The notes below the pieces were generated by a model. The model searched no databases, was not told the DNA's origin, and saw nothing but the letters and a program-made list of their open reading frames with translations. A program made the position numbers and the translations under genes. Of a stretch of DNA of 12,263 nucleotides, positions 1 through 7,708 are shown in pieces; position 1 is the stretch's first letter, and each line of letters begins with the position of its first letter. The stretch is from assembly GCA_964616875.1 (NCBI GenBank), contig CAZTSJ010000243.1:1-12263 (forward strand), read 5' to 3'. The stretch is from RBG-16-66-20 sp964616875. Lineage in GTDB: Bacteria > Pseudomonadota > Gammaproteobacteria > Burkholderiales > SG8-39.

Positions 1-486
1 GCCCGCATCTTGATCGCGGGTCAAGCACCCGGCAGAAAGGTTCATGCAACGGGTGTTCCCTTCAACGATGCAAGCGGGGACAGGCTGCGCGAGTGGTTGG
101 GTGTTTCACGCGAAGTGTTCTACGATTCCAGACAGGTCGCCATAGTTCCCATGGGGTTCTGCTTCCCCGGCACAGGCAAGTCCGGAGATCTGCCTCCACG
201 GCCCGAGTGCGCACCTGCATGGCGAGCGGCTTTGCTGTCGCGCCTAAGGAGGCTCAAGCTCACCCTGGTCATCGGGCAATACGCACAGGCTTACCACCTT
301 CCGAACGAAGGCGCCTCTGTTACCGAAGTTGTTCAAGCATGGAGAAGAAACTGGCCACACACTGTTCCCTTGCCCCATCCAAGCCCGCGCAATAATTTGT
401 GGCTCAAGCGCAATCCATGGTTCGAAAAGAAACTGATTCCCGCGCTTCGAGCCCGAGTCTCGGAGGTCCTCGCGAATGACGGCTAA
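1..486 (+). CDS. Uracil-DNA glycosylase superfamily protein (5' end outside window)
   Basis: The reading frame is open from the first base, so the true start lies upstream; 161 residues are visible and end at TAA 484-486. An early GQAPG motif (residues 7-11), then GVPFNDASG and LREWLGV, and a C-terminal HPSPRN motif match the uracil-DNA glycosylase fold (COG1573-like family). The GxxPG loop and the HPSPxN loop form the uracil pocket and DNA-contact loop in known members. By family, the role is removal of uracil or another damaged base from DNA. These small members are often annotated only as 'UDG family', and their activity is less certain than that of Ung. GC is about 58% in the rows I counted, against about 70% in the first row of the next gene, which may indicate foreign or older acquired DNA. 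A TTG at 10-12 is an internal codon, not a convincing start. Confidence 0.85.
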   Translation, partial: ARILIAGQAPGRKVHATGVPFNDASGDRLREWLGVSREVFYDSRQVAIVPMGFCFPGTGKSGDLPPRPECAPAWRAALLSRLRRLKLTLVIGQYAQAYHLPNEGASVTEVVQAWRRNWPHTVPLPHPSPRNNLWLKRNPWFEKKLIPALRARVSEVLANDG

Positions 487-528
487 CTTAGGCGGTTCGC
501 GGTCATGTTTGTAGCAAAGGGAGGCAGC

Positions 529-1275
529 ATGGCACGACTGGCAGGCAAGGTGGCCTTCATCACGGGTGCGGCCGCTGGAATTGGCCGCGCCACGGCAGTG
601 CTATTCGCACGCGAAGGCGCGCGGGTAGTCGTGGCTGACATCTCCGTCGTGGCGGGCGAGGAGACCGCGCATTTGGCGGGCAATGGCGCGATCGCCATCC
701 GCACCGACGTCACGGACGAAGCAAGCTTCCGGGCCGCGATCCACACCACGGTGAACACGTTCGGCCGCCTGGACGTGCTGCACAACAACGCAGGCGGCTC
801 CACACCGCAGGACAATACGGCGGTCGACGCGCCGATCGAGGAATTCTGGCGCGTCATCAAGCTTGACCTGTTCGGCACTTTCCTCGGCTGCCGTTGCGGC
901 ATTCCGGCGCTCATCCGGTCCGGGGGCGGCGCAGTCATCAACATGAGCTCCAATCTGGCGTTGATGGGGATCACCGGCCGCGACTGCTACACCGCCGCGA
1001 AGGGCGGCATCGCCGCGCTGACCCGCTCGCTGGCAGTCGAGTTCGCACCGCAGCGCGTGCGGGTGAACGCGATTGCGCCGTCCGCCACCATGACGGAGCG
1101 CGTGAAGAAGCTCATGGCTGGCAACCCGGCAATCGACAAACTCGCGCAGTCGCATCTGCTGGGCCTCATCCAGCCGGAAGACGTCGCCAACGCTGCCCTC
1201 TATCTGGCGTCCGAGGAATCCCGCACGGTTACCGGCCATATTCTTTCAGTGGATAGCGGCGTGACGATTTCGTGA
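529..1275 (+). CDS. SDR-family NAD-dependent oxidoreductase
   Basis: A 248-residue classical short-chain dehydrogenase, a normal length for the family. The nucleotide loop is TGAAAGIG (residues 12-19). Asp37 after the second strand suggests NAD(H) rather than NADP(H). NNAG is at 86-89, and the catalytic Ser141, Tyr154 and Lys158 are in the expected YxxxK arrangement. The position usually held by the helix-4 catalytic Asn appears to be Asp113 (LDLFG instead of the common NLxG). The ATG at 529 is preferred over the in-frame ATG at 505 because AAAGGGAGG lies just upstream at the right spacing and the protein then begins at the usual point before GKVAFITG. It lies 42 nt after the glycosylase gene and converges with the ATPase gene. 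The substrate cannot be read from sequence; a secondary alcohol or 3-oxoacyl compound is typical of the family. Confidence 0.93.
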   Translation: MARLAGKVAFITGAAAGIGRATAVLFAREGARVVVADISVVAGEETAHLAGNGAIAIRTDVTDEASFRAAIHTTVNTFGRLDVLHNNAGGSTPQDNTAVDAPIEEFWRVIKLDLFGTFLGCRCGIPALIRSGGGAVINMSSNLALMGITGRDCYTAAKGGIAALTRSLAVEFAPQRVRVNAIAPSATMTERVKKLMAGNPAIDKLAQSHLLGLIQPEDVANAALYLASEESRTVTGHILSVDSGVTIS

Positions 1276-1323
1276 ACCAGTGGAAGCGCTTTGCTATCTG
1301 CGATCAGGCGATTGCGCGCCGGT

Positions 1324-1346
1324 CCCGGATACTCAAACCATCCGGG
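1324..1346. terminator. Possible bidirectional hairpin between convergent genes
   Basis: CCCGGAT at 1324-1330 and ATCCGGG at 1340-1346 form a perfect 7-bp stem with a 9-nt loop. It lies 48 nt after the dehydrogenase stop and covers the last codons and stop of the convergent ATPase gene. No T-run follows on either strand, so intrinsic termination is doubtful; it could instead stabilise 3' ends or be chance. Confidence 0.25.
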
Positions 1347-3942
1347 CCTGGTGCATGTCTGTGACGCCTTGCAGGACCTTGTCGATCGCGTCCTGCTTCA
1401 GCGTCCGCATCCCGTTCGCGACTGCGGCGGCCAGGATCTCGGTGATGGGCGCGCGCGTCTGGATCAGACGCTTCACCGTCGCATCGGCGACCATCAGCTC
1501 GTACACTGCCAGCCTGCCTTTGTACCCGGCCTGGTCGCAGTCCTTGCAGCCCCTCGGGCGGTACATTGCGACTTTTCCCTGGCCGCGCCATTTCTTCAGC
1601 AGCTTGTCGAGTTCGGCGTCGGAGGCGCCGCCGCTGCCAACGCAGTATTCCGCAGCCAGGTCCTCCATCTCCTTGACGCTCGGCTCGTGCTTTGTCCGGC
1701 ACTGCGTGCACAGTTTCCTCACCAGGCGCTGCGCCAGCACCCCCAGCAGGGCGTCGGCAAAATTGAATGGATCCATGCCCAGATCGAGCAGTCGCACGAC
1801 GCTCTCCACCGCGCTGTTGGTATGCAGCGTGGAGAACACCAGGTGGCCGGTGAGCGAGGCCTCGACGCCGATCTTGGCTGTTTCGGCGTCGCGCATCTCG
1901 CCGACCATGATGATGTCGGGGTCGGCGCGCATGAAGCTGCGCATTGCGGCGGCGAAGGTCCAGCCGATCTTGGCGTTCATCTGCACCTGCCGCATGCCGG
2001 CCTGCGTGATCTCGATCGGGTCCTCCGCGGTCCAGATCTTGGTGTCCGTCGTATTGCGGAAGCCGAGCAGCGAGTGCAGCGTGGTTGTTTTGCCGGAGCC
2101 CGTCGGGCCGCAGACGAGGAACATGCCGTGCGGCCTGGAGACCAGCTGCTTGATGTTCGCCAGCGCAGCGGCGTCGAAGCCGAGCTGTGCAATCGGCGTC
2201 GGCGTCGCCGCCGCGAGGACCCGCATCACCACGTCTTCCAGGCCGTTCGCCGTGGGGATGGTGGTAACGCGCAGTTCGACGTTGCGGGGGCCGAACTGGC
2301 TGAAGTCGATCTTGCCGTCCTGCGGCTTGCGCCGCTCGGTGATGTCGAGCTGGCTCATGATCTTGATCCGCGAAACGATCGCGCGGCGGAATTTGGCCGC
2401 CATTTCGAGGTAGGTGACCAGCGCGCCGTCCTTGCGGAAGCGGATGCGCGTGTTGTTGCGGCCCGGATTGGATTCGATGTGGATGTCGGATGCGCCTTGC
2501 GCGATGGCGTCCAGGACGATCTTGTTCACCAGTTTTACGAGAGTGGTGTCGCTCTGCGCGGCGTGCCGTTCGTTGAGCTCAAGTTCGCCGCTTTCGGACG
2601 CCAGCTGGCTGGTCAGCTCCTCGACGCCGAGCTCCGGGTCGGTGGCGCGTCCGGTCGGCAGCGCGCCGGCCTCGACGTCGCTCCTGGGCTCGCGCAGGCT
2701 TGCGCTGTCGCTGCCGACGGGACCGTAGTTCTTCTCGAGCGCGAAGCGGATGTCCTCGATCGGCGCCATGACGGGGATCACTCTGCTTCCGGCGATGAAA
2801 CGCAGCTGATCCAGCTTCTCAGAGTCGAGCGGGTTCTCGACCGCGACGACGAGGGAGTTTTCCGCCTCGGCCACGGGCACGATGCGGAACCGGTACGCCA
2901 CGCCGGCGGGAATTTTCTTCAGGATGCTCGGCGCGATAACCAGGCTGCGCAGATCGACGACTGGAATGCCGAGCTTCCTCGCCATCACGTCGTTGATCAC
3001 CCCGGTATCCACGATGCCCATGTCGAGCAGGATCTGTCCCAACGGGATCTCACGGTTCCGGCTCCTGATCGAGAGCGCCTCCTCCAGCTCCGCGCGGCCC
3101 AGGTAGCCGAGCCCGACCAGGGTCTCGCCGAGCTTCTGCACCGGCTGGGCGCGTTGCTGCTTCAACGCGGTGGCGAGCTGTTGCTGCGACACGATCTGGT
3201 TCTCGGTCAGGTATTCGCCGAGCTTTTGCGAGCGCAGGTCGATTTGCCTGCGCAATGCCGCGCTGACCTCCGCGGAGGAGGCGAGCTTCTGGTCGACCAG
3301 CAGCTGGCCGAGCGGCTTGCCGACGTTGCAATCCTGGATCGCCTCCATGGGAACGAAGCTGCGGATCACGCTGTCGCCTTTCTCGGGCAGGAACAGGAAC
3401 ACCCCGCACAGCGCGTTGATGTGGCCTACCGTCTCGCCGCGAAAGGTCTGCCCGTCCACCAGCCCGATCGAGAACGGCTGGCGGTCGGCGGCAGCGAACA
3501 TTGCCTGGTCGCTGTGGCCAGGCGGAATCGCCTGGCGCCGCACCGCGACCGGCTGCCGCAACTGCAGCCCGAGCAAACCGGAAAAGCCGATGCTGATGCC
3601 GGCGGCCGTGTTTTCCTGGCGGAACTTCAGCAGCGCGTCGTCGGGCAGGAAATCGAGCAGCGTACCGGAGGCCTCGGCGCCGTCCCTGAAGGTCAGCAGG
3701 CACTCCCCGGGAGCTTGCGCCGATCCGTCGTCGGTGAACTCGTAGTAGGGTGGCGCGGGCCAGACGAATTTGGCAGCGCCGCCGCCCGCCGCCTCGAGCA
3801 GCGCGCGCGGTATTCTGGCCGTGCTGTCGCGCGGCAGGCTGTCCCTCGCGTCGCGCAATAGCTTGCTCGTGTCTTCGCGCAAAAGCTTGCCTGCGGTATT
3901 GCGCGGAATCCTGGTGGTCGTATCCGGGGACTTCTTGCTCAT
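1333..3942 (-). CDS. GspE/PulE/PilB-type secretion ATPase with four MshEN-like repeats and an extra N-terminal module
   Basis: An 869-residue AAA-like ATPase of the type II secretion/type IV pilus family, which normally has about 500-600 residues. The C-terminal motor is complete: Walker A GPTGSGKTT (612-620), Asp-box region around 633-645, Walker B RADPDIIMVGE (672-682), His box TGHLVFSTLHTN (698-709), and a zinc tetracysteine (C745, C748, C799, C802). Residues 325-407 fit the usual T2SSE N-domain. Ahead of it, four LG-led helical motifs begin at 210, 240, 270 and 300, resembling the c-di-GMP-binding MshEN motif. Residues about 60-208 are an unassigned, probably beta-rich module. The start ATG (3942-3940) overlaps the dehydrogenase stop as ATGA. 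An in-frame ATG at 4191 is rejected because it would run through dehydrogenase codons. No pilin, platform or secretin gene is in view, so the machine it powers is unknown; it acts at the cytoplasmic face of the inner membrane by family analogy. Confidence 0.93.
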   Translation of the reverse strand: MSKKSPDTTTRIPRNTAGKLLREDTSKLLRDARDSLPRDSTARIPRALLEAAGGGAAKFVWPAPPYYEFTDDGSAQAPGECLLTFRDGAEASGTLLDFLPDDALLKFRQENTAAGISIGFSGLLGLQLRQPVAVRRQAIPPGHSDQAMFAAADRQPFSIGLVDGQTFRGETVGHINALCGVFLFLPEKGDSVIRSFVPMEAIQDCNVGKPLGQLLVDQKLASSAEVSAALRRQIDLRSQKLGEYLTENQIVSQQQLATALKQQRAQPVQKLGETLVGLGYLGRAELEEALSIRSRNREIPLGQILLDMGIVDTGVINDVMARKLGIPVVDLRSLVIAPSILKKIPAGVAYRFRIVPVAEAENSLVVAVENPLDSEKLDQLRFIAGSRVIPVMAPIEDIRFALEKNYGPVGSDSASLREPRSDVEAGALPTGRATDPELGVEELTSQLASESGELELNERHAAQSDTTLVKLVNKIVLDAIAQGASDIHIESNPGRNNTRIRFRKDGALVTYLEMAAKFRRAIVSRIKIMSQLDITERRKPQDGKIDFSQFGPRNVELRVTTIPTANGLEDVVMRVLAAATPTPIAQLGFDAAALANIKQLVSRPHGMFLVCGPTGSGKTTTLHSLLGFRNTTDTKIWTAEDPIEITQAGMRQVQMNAKIGWTFAAAMRSFMRADPDIIMVGEMRDAETAKIGVEASLTGHLVFSTLHTNSAVESVVRLLDLGMDPFNFADALLGVLAQRLVRKLCTQCRTKHEPSVKEMEDLAAEYCVGSGGASDAELDKLLKKWRGQGKVAMYRPRGCKDCDQAGYKGRLAVYELMVADATVKRLIQTRAPITEILAAAVANGMRTLKQDAIDKVLQGVTDMHQARMV

Positions 3943-5006
3943 CCGGCATTCGCCTCGAAATCGAGCACCACGCGCCCGAGCACCTTGCCGGCCTTCAGTT
4001 CTTCCAGGATCGCCGTGACTTCGGCCGCCGGACGGGTGGTGACCGGCGTCGGCTGCAACTTTTTCTTCTTCGCCAGCGCGACCACTTCCTTCAGTTCCTG
4101 CAGGTTGCCGACGTAGGAGCCGACGATGCCGATGGCGCGTTGCGCAAACGGCGGCAGCGGGTGCACCAGTTCGCCGCCGAACAGGCCACAAATTACGTAG
4201 CGCCCGCCCTTTCTCAGCGCGCCCAGGCCGAGCGCCGCGGTCGCCGGCATGCCGACGAAGTCGATTGCAGCCGCGAGGTAGCCGCCGGCAAGCCCCTGCA
4301 GCTGCCTTGCCGCATCGGGCGCGCGCGTATCGAGGGTGAGTTTGGCGCCGAGTTTCGTCGCCGCGGCCAGCTTGCCTTCATCCACGTCGCAGGCGATCAC
4401 GTTCCTGATTCCCTTCGCCTTCAGGACCGAGACCGCCGTCAGGCCGACGCCGCCGCAGCCAATCACCGCGACCCAGTCGCGTGCGTTGAGCTTCGGGATC
4501 TTGCCGATTGCGCTGTAGGCGGTGATCCCGGAACAGGCAAGCGTCGCCGCGAAAGCCTCGTCCACGCCGCTCGCATCCACCAGGTATCTCGGATGCGGCA
4601 CGAGCACGTGTGTCGAGTAGGCGCCCGGCCTCGTCACCCCGAGAGAGCGCATTGCCGCGCAGTAGTTGTCCAGCCCGTCCCTGCATACCGGACAGGCGCC
4701 GCAACCGATCCACGGGAAAACGACGCGCTTTTGGCCGATCTTGACGCCTTTTGCTTTTGGACCCAGTGCTTCAACAATTCCAAAAGGCTCATGACCAAGG
4801 GTGAACGGCGGAATGCATCCCCTGTCCTTCACATAGAATTTCTTCCCACCCCCCAGGTCGAAGTAGCCGTCCCAGATGTGCAGGTCGGAGTGACACACTC
4901 CCGAACGCGTGATGCGCACCAGCACCTCGGTGCCATTGGGTTTGGGTGTTTCGTGAATCACCTTCTGCAAGGGCTTACCGTGTTCGATGACTTGGTAGCT
5001 GATCAT
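3939..5006 (-). CDS. Zinc-dependent alcohol dehydrogenase (MDR family)
   Basis: A 355-residue medium-chain dehydrogenase of normal length. Catalytic zinc ligands are C38 (with H39 and D41 in GVCHSD), H72 and E73 in GHE, and probably C158. The structural zinc site is C102, C105, C108 and C116. The Rossmann loop is GCGGVG (183-188), followed by D207 in ACDVDE, which favours NAD. It should oxidise an alcohol or reduce an aldehyde in the cytoplasm; the substrate is not readable. An insert LGGGKKFYVKDRG (51-63) before the GHE motif appears in some aryl- or cyclic-alcohol dehydrogenases. Start and stop codons both overlap neighbours by 4 nt (ATGA), giving translational coupling from the sulfhydrylase and to the ATPase. 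Codons for residues about 74-90 are unusually AT-rich for this locus. Confidence 0.93.
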   Translation of the reverse strand: MISYQVIEHGKPLQKVIHETPKPNGTEVLVRITRSGVCHSDLHIWDGYFDLGGGKKFYVKDRGCIPPFTLGHEPFGIVEALGPKAKGVKIGQKRVVFPWIGCGACPVCRDGLDNYCAAMRSLGVTRPGAYSTHVLVPHPRYLVDASGVDEAFAATLACSGITAYSAIGKIPKLNARDWVAVIGCGGVGLTAVSVLKAKGIRNVIACDVDEGKLAAATKLGAKLTLDTRAPDAARQLQGLAGGYLAAAIDFVGMPATAALGLGALRKGGRYVICGLFGGELVHPLPPFAQRAIGIVGSYVGNLQELKEVVALAKKKKLQPTPVTTRPAAEVTAILEELKAGKVLGRVVLDFEANAG

Positions 5007-6307
5007 GCTTTCCCCGATTCATTGAGCGCTTGATCGATATCCCACAGGATGTCGTCGAGCGATTCGATGCCCACCGACATGCGCACCATGTCGGGGGTGA
5101 CGCCTGCCTTCAACTGTTCCGCGTCGCTCATCTGCCGGTGCGTGGTCGAGGCCGGATGGATGATCAGCGTTTTCGCATCGCCGATGTTGGCGAGGTGGCT
5201 CATGAATTCGGCGGCGTCGATGAATTTCTCGCCCGCGCGCGCGCCGCCCGATTGGGTTGCTCCCTTTATGCCGAAGTTGAGGAGGCCGGACGCCCCTTTG
5301 GGTAAATACTTCTGAGATAAGGAAAAATACTTATTTCCCGGCAGCCCGGGGTAGTTCACCCAGGCTACGCGCGGATGGTCCTGCAGGTATTTCGCCACCG
5401 CGAGCGCGTTGGCGCAGTGCCGGTCCATGCGCACCGGCAGCGATTCGAGGCCCTGCAGCAGCAGCCAGGCGTTCATCGGCGAGAGCGTCGGGCCGAAAGT
5501 ACGCATGATCTCCATGCGCGCCTTCATCGTGAATCCAAAATCGCCGAAGGTTTCGTGGAAAATAACGCCGTGGTAGCCGGGCGAGGGCGTGGTGAACTCG
5601 GGAAACTTGCCGTTGCCCCAGTTGAATTTGCCCGACTCGACGATCACGCCGCCCATGGTGGTGCCGTGGCCGCCCATGTACTTGGTGGCCGAGTGGACCA
5701 CGATGTCCGCGCCCCAGTCGAATGGCCGGCACAGGTAGGGCGAGGGCACGGTGTTGTCCAGCACCAGCGGGATGTCATGGCCGCGCGCAATGCGCGCGAG
5801 CGCCTCGATGTCGACGATGTTGATGAGCGGATTGCCGAGCGTCTCGGCGTAGATCAGTTTTGTGTTTGGCTTGATGCTCTTTTCAAACGCAGCATGATCA
5901 TCGGGGTCTACAAAGGTCGTTTCGATCCCCAGCTTCTTCAGATTGACGCCGAGCAGCGTGTGCGTGCCGCCGTACAGCGTGGAAGCGGAAACGATGTGGT
6001 CGCCCGCCTGGCACAGCGTCAGGATCGCGGTCGCCTCGGCGGCCTGCCCGGTGGCGCAGGCGAGCGCCGCGCGCCCGTTTTCCAGCGCCGCCACGCGTTC
6101 TTCCAGCACCGCCACCGTGGGGTTGGAGATGCGCGAGTAGACGTTGCCGAAGGTCTGCAGGTTAAAGAGGCTCGCCGCGTGCTCGGCCGAATCGAACACG
6201 AACGAGGTGGTCTGGTAGATCGGCGCGGCGCGCGCCCCGGTGGCCGGGTCTGGAATCTGCCCGGCGTGCAGGCAGAGCGTTTCGAATCCGAATTTTCGGT
6301 CGGCCAT
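5003..6307 (-). CDS. metY: O-acetylhomoserine sulfhydrylase (aminocarboxypropyltransferase)
   Basis: A 434-residue Cys/Met-metabolism PLP enzyme. The PLP lysine is K209 in HSATKYMGGHG, D184 in VLDNT should pair with the pyridine nitrogen, and YSRISNPT (57-64) supplies phosphate contacts across the dimer. The opening FGFETLCLHAGQ and length of about 430 favour O-acetylhomoserine sulfhydrylase over the shorter cystathionine synthases and lyases. It makes homocysteine from O-acetylhomoserine and sulfide for methionine synthesis. The ATG at 6307-6305 is chosen because the conserved N-terminus begins there; upstream codons belong to the regulator gene and spacer. No strong ribosome site is visible. 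It follows the AraC-type gene by 31 nt and overlaps the dehydrogenase start as ATGA. Residues 326-337 (KYFSLSQKYLPK) are coded by a 25% GC patch with a repeated octamer. Confidence 0.93.
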   Translation of the reverse strand: MADRKFGFETLCLHAGQIPDPATGARAAPIYQTTSFVFDSAEHAASLFNLQTFGNVYSRISNPTVAVLEERVAALENGRAALACATGQAAEATAILTLCQAGDHIVSASTLYGGTHTLLGVNLKKLGIETTFVDPDDHAAFEKSIKPNTKLIYAETLGNPLINIVDIEALARIARGHDIPLVLDNTVPSPYLCRPFDWGADIVVHSATKYMGGHGTTMGGVIVESGKFNWGNGKFPEFTTPSPGYHGVIFHETFGDFGFTMKARMEIMRTFGPTLSPMNAWLLLQGLESLPVRMDRHCANALAVAKYLQDHPRVAWVNYPGLPGNKYFSLSQKYLPKGASGLLNFGIKGATQSGGARAGEKFIDAAEFMSHLANIGDAKTLIIHPASTTHRQMSDAEQLKAGVTPDMVRMSVGIESLDDILWDIDQALNESGKA

Positions 6308-6338
6308 GCGAACAATTCTACCGACTTGCAGTGGCGTA

Positions 6339-7202
6339 TCAGCCCTGCGGTTCGTCCTGCGGATCCGTGTTGGGTTTGACGGCCGCGCGCCGGTACTCGG
6401 AAGGCGGGATGCCGACCTGCTGCTGGAAGAAGCGGGTGAAGTTCGATTGCGCGGAGAAGCCCAGTTCGGCCGAGACCTCGGCGATCTTGCCCGAGCCCGA
6501 GGACAGTTTCGAGATCGCCGACGCGATGCACAGCATGTCGAGGTAGGCGCGCGGGGAGCGTCCGGTGGAGAGCTGGAACAGGTCGTAGAAGCGCGAGCGC
6601 GACAGGCCGACCTGGCTCGCGAGCTCGTCCATGTTGACGTCCTTGTTCGGGTGCGCACGCAGCAGCGCGAGCGCCCGGCGGATGCGGGAATCGGCGAACG
6701 GCGAACCGCGCCAGATGCGGGCGCCGGAGCGGCGCCGCGTAAGGTAGTTCTCCACGATCGAAAGCATGAGTTCCTGCAGCATGAATTCCAGCCGCTCGTG
6801 GGACAGGAACTGGTCGTTCAGGACCTCGATTCCCAGCGTGTCGGCGAGCTGCCGGATGCGCTGGGTGATCGTTTCGCTGCTCGCGGCGAACGGCCGGCTG
6901 CCGGCATCGAACACCGCCGGAAAACCGCCGCAGAGCCAGTCGGTGGACGCCTGGAAGACCAGCAGCTGCGCATGCGCGCCCTGGGCAAGCGTGACCTGGC
7001 TGGTGGCGCCGGGATTGGTGAACACCAGGTTGTCGCGCGTCAGGCGCTGCGTCTCGGCGTCGACCATCACATCCAGGTCGGCGCCTGCCTGCTTGATCAG
7101 GATCTGGGGCGCGAGCGTGGACTGGGGCGCTTCCCCCGTCGCCACTTCGAGCAGCTGCAACCGCCCGAAACTGCCATCAAAGACCCTGATAGGGCGTGCC
7201 AT
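6339..7202 (-). CDS. AraC-family transcriptional regulator
   Basis: A 287-residue protein with a variable, probably ligand-sensing or dimerising N-terminal part (1-165) and a C-terminal AraC DNA-binding domain. The first helix-turn-helix covers about 190-211 (MDELASQVGLSRSRFYDLF). The second covers about 238-262 and contains the family signature AELGFSAQSNFTRFFQQ followed by GIPPSEYRR. It probably activates nearby genes, most simply the co-directional sulfhydrylase 31 nt downstream, but the ligand and targets are unknown. The start at 7202 gives a sensible N-terminus but lacks a good Shine-Dalgarno sequence. A TATATT box at 7228-7233 (- strand) could allow a separate promoter, without a clear -35. 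The gene lies 32 nt after the CoA-binding gene. Confidence 0.92.
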   Translation of the reverse strand: MARPIRVFDGSFGRLQLLEVATGEAPQSTLAPQILIKQAGADLDVMVDAETQRLTRDNLVFTNPGATSQVTLAQGAHAQLLVFQASTDWLCGGFPAVFDAGSRPFAASSETITQRIRQLADTLGIEVLNDQFLSHERLEFMLQELMLSIVENYLTRRRSGARIWRGSPFADSRIRRALALLRAHPNKDVNMDELASQVGLSRSRFYDLFQLSTGRSPRAYLDMLCIASAISKLSSGSGKIAEVSAELGFSAQSNFTRFFQQQVGIPPSEYRRAAVKPNTDPQDEPQG

Positions 7203-7234
7203 GAGGCAAGCTTAATGTCAGAAAACGAATATAG

Positions 7235-7708
7235 CTAGTAGGCCAGCCAGCGCGGTCTTTTGGCCGAAATCACCCTCGTATTGACCCCTACCCAGTTCAG
7301 GCCCCCGAACAGGCGGCCGTGCTCGATTTTTACGCACCGGTCCATGACACTTTCTAACCCGGCGGCGAGGGCTTTGGCGGCCGCAGCTTCGTTTTTCACC
7401 CCCAATTGCTGCCACAGAACCCTGGCTCCGATCGCGATGGCGTCTTCGGCGACCGGCAGCACATCCGCGGTCTTGCGGAACACGTCCACCAGGTCCACTT
7501 TTTCCGGAATGTCGCGCAGCGACGCATAGCACTTCTGCCCGAGCACTTCCTGGTACTGCGGATTGACGGGGATCACCCGGTAGCCGTGTTCGAGCATGTA
7601 CTTCGCGGCGAAGTAGCTCGGCCGGTGCCAGCTCGCCGACAGGCCGACGATCGCGAGGACCCGGTTGTCTTTCAGTATGCGGCGCAGCGTATTGATGTCG
7701 TCCTGCAT
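7235..7708 (-). CDS. CoA-binding domain protein (YccU-like)
   Basis: A 157-residue single-domain protein matching the CoA_binding family (PF13380-type, the Rossmann domain also found in succinyl-CoA synthetase alpha subunits). Visible motifs are AIVGLS (19-24), RPSYFAAKYM (29-38), the GYRVIPVNP strand and loop (42-50), a DIPE..DLVDVFR segment (66-78), and the C-terminal MDRC.K.EH (122-130). The family is probably a cytoplasmic CoA or nucleotide binder; no reaction is established for these stand-alone forms. As first gene of the minus-strand run it would be followed by the regulator and the sulfhydrylase. From general knowledge, such proteins are commonly encoded near O-acetylhomoserine sulfhydrylase in betaproteobacteria. 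No Shine-Dalgarno is evident before ATG 7708; a TATAGT box ends only 6 nt ahead of it, so the message may be leaderless. Confidence 0.9.
   Translation of the reverse strand: MQDDINTLRRILKDNRVLAIVGLSASWHRPSYFAAKYMLEHGYRVIPVNPQYQEVLGQKCYASLRDIPEKVDLVDVFRKTADVLPVAEDAIAIGARVLWQQLGVKNEAAAAKALAAGLESVMDRCVKIEHGRLFGGLNWVGVNTRVISAKRPRWLAY

Noticed and set aside
1291..3861. An 856-codon open frame on the plus strand, antisense to the secretion ATPase
   Set aside because: The minus-strand frame has all ATPase motifs. The antisense frame has no recognisable motif and its openness follows from GC-rich codon use.
3943..4191. N-terminal extension of the ATPase to an upstream ATG
   Set aside because: It would overlap 250 nt of the dehydrogenase, is arginine-rich shadow sequence, and the ATGA overlap start is a normal coupled start.
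5375..6379. Long plus-strand open frame over the sulfhydrylase
   Set aside because: Arginine-, valine- and glycine-rich composition with no family motif; a shadow of the minus-strand gene.
6308..6658. Longer sulfhydrylase frame starting upstream
   Set aside because: The extra residues are Arg/Ser-rich and read through the AraC gene in another frame; family homology starts at the MADRKFGFET methionine.
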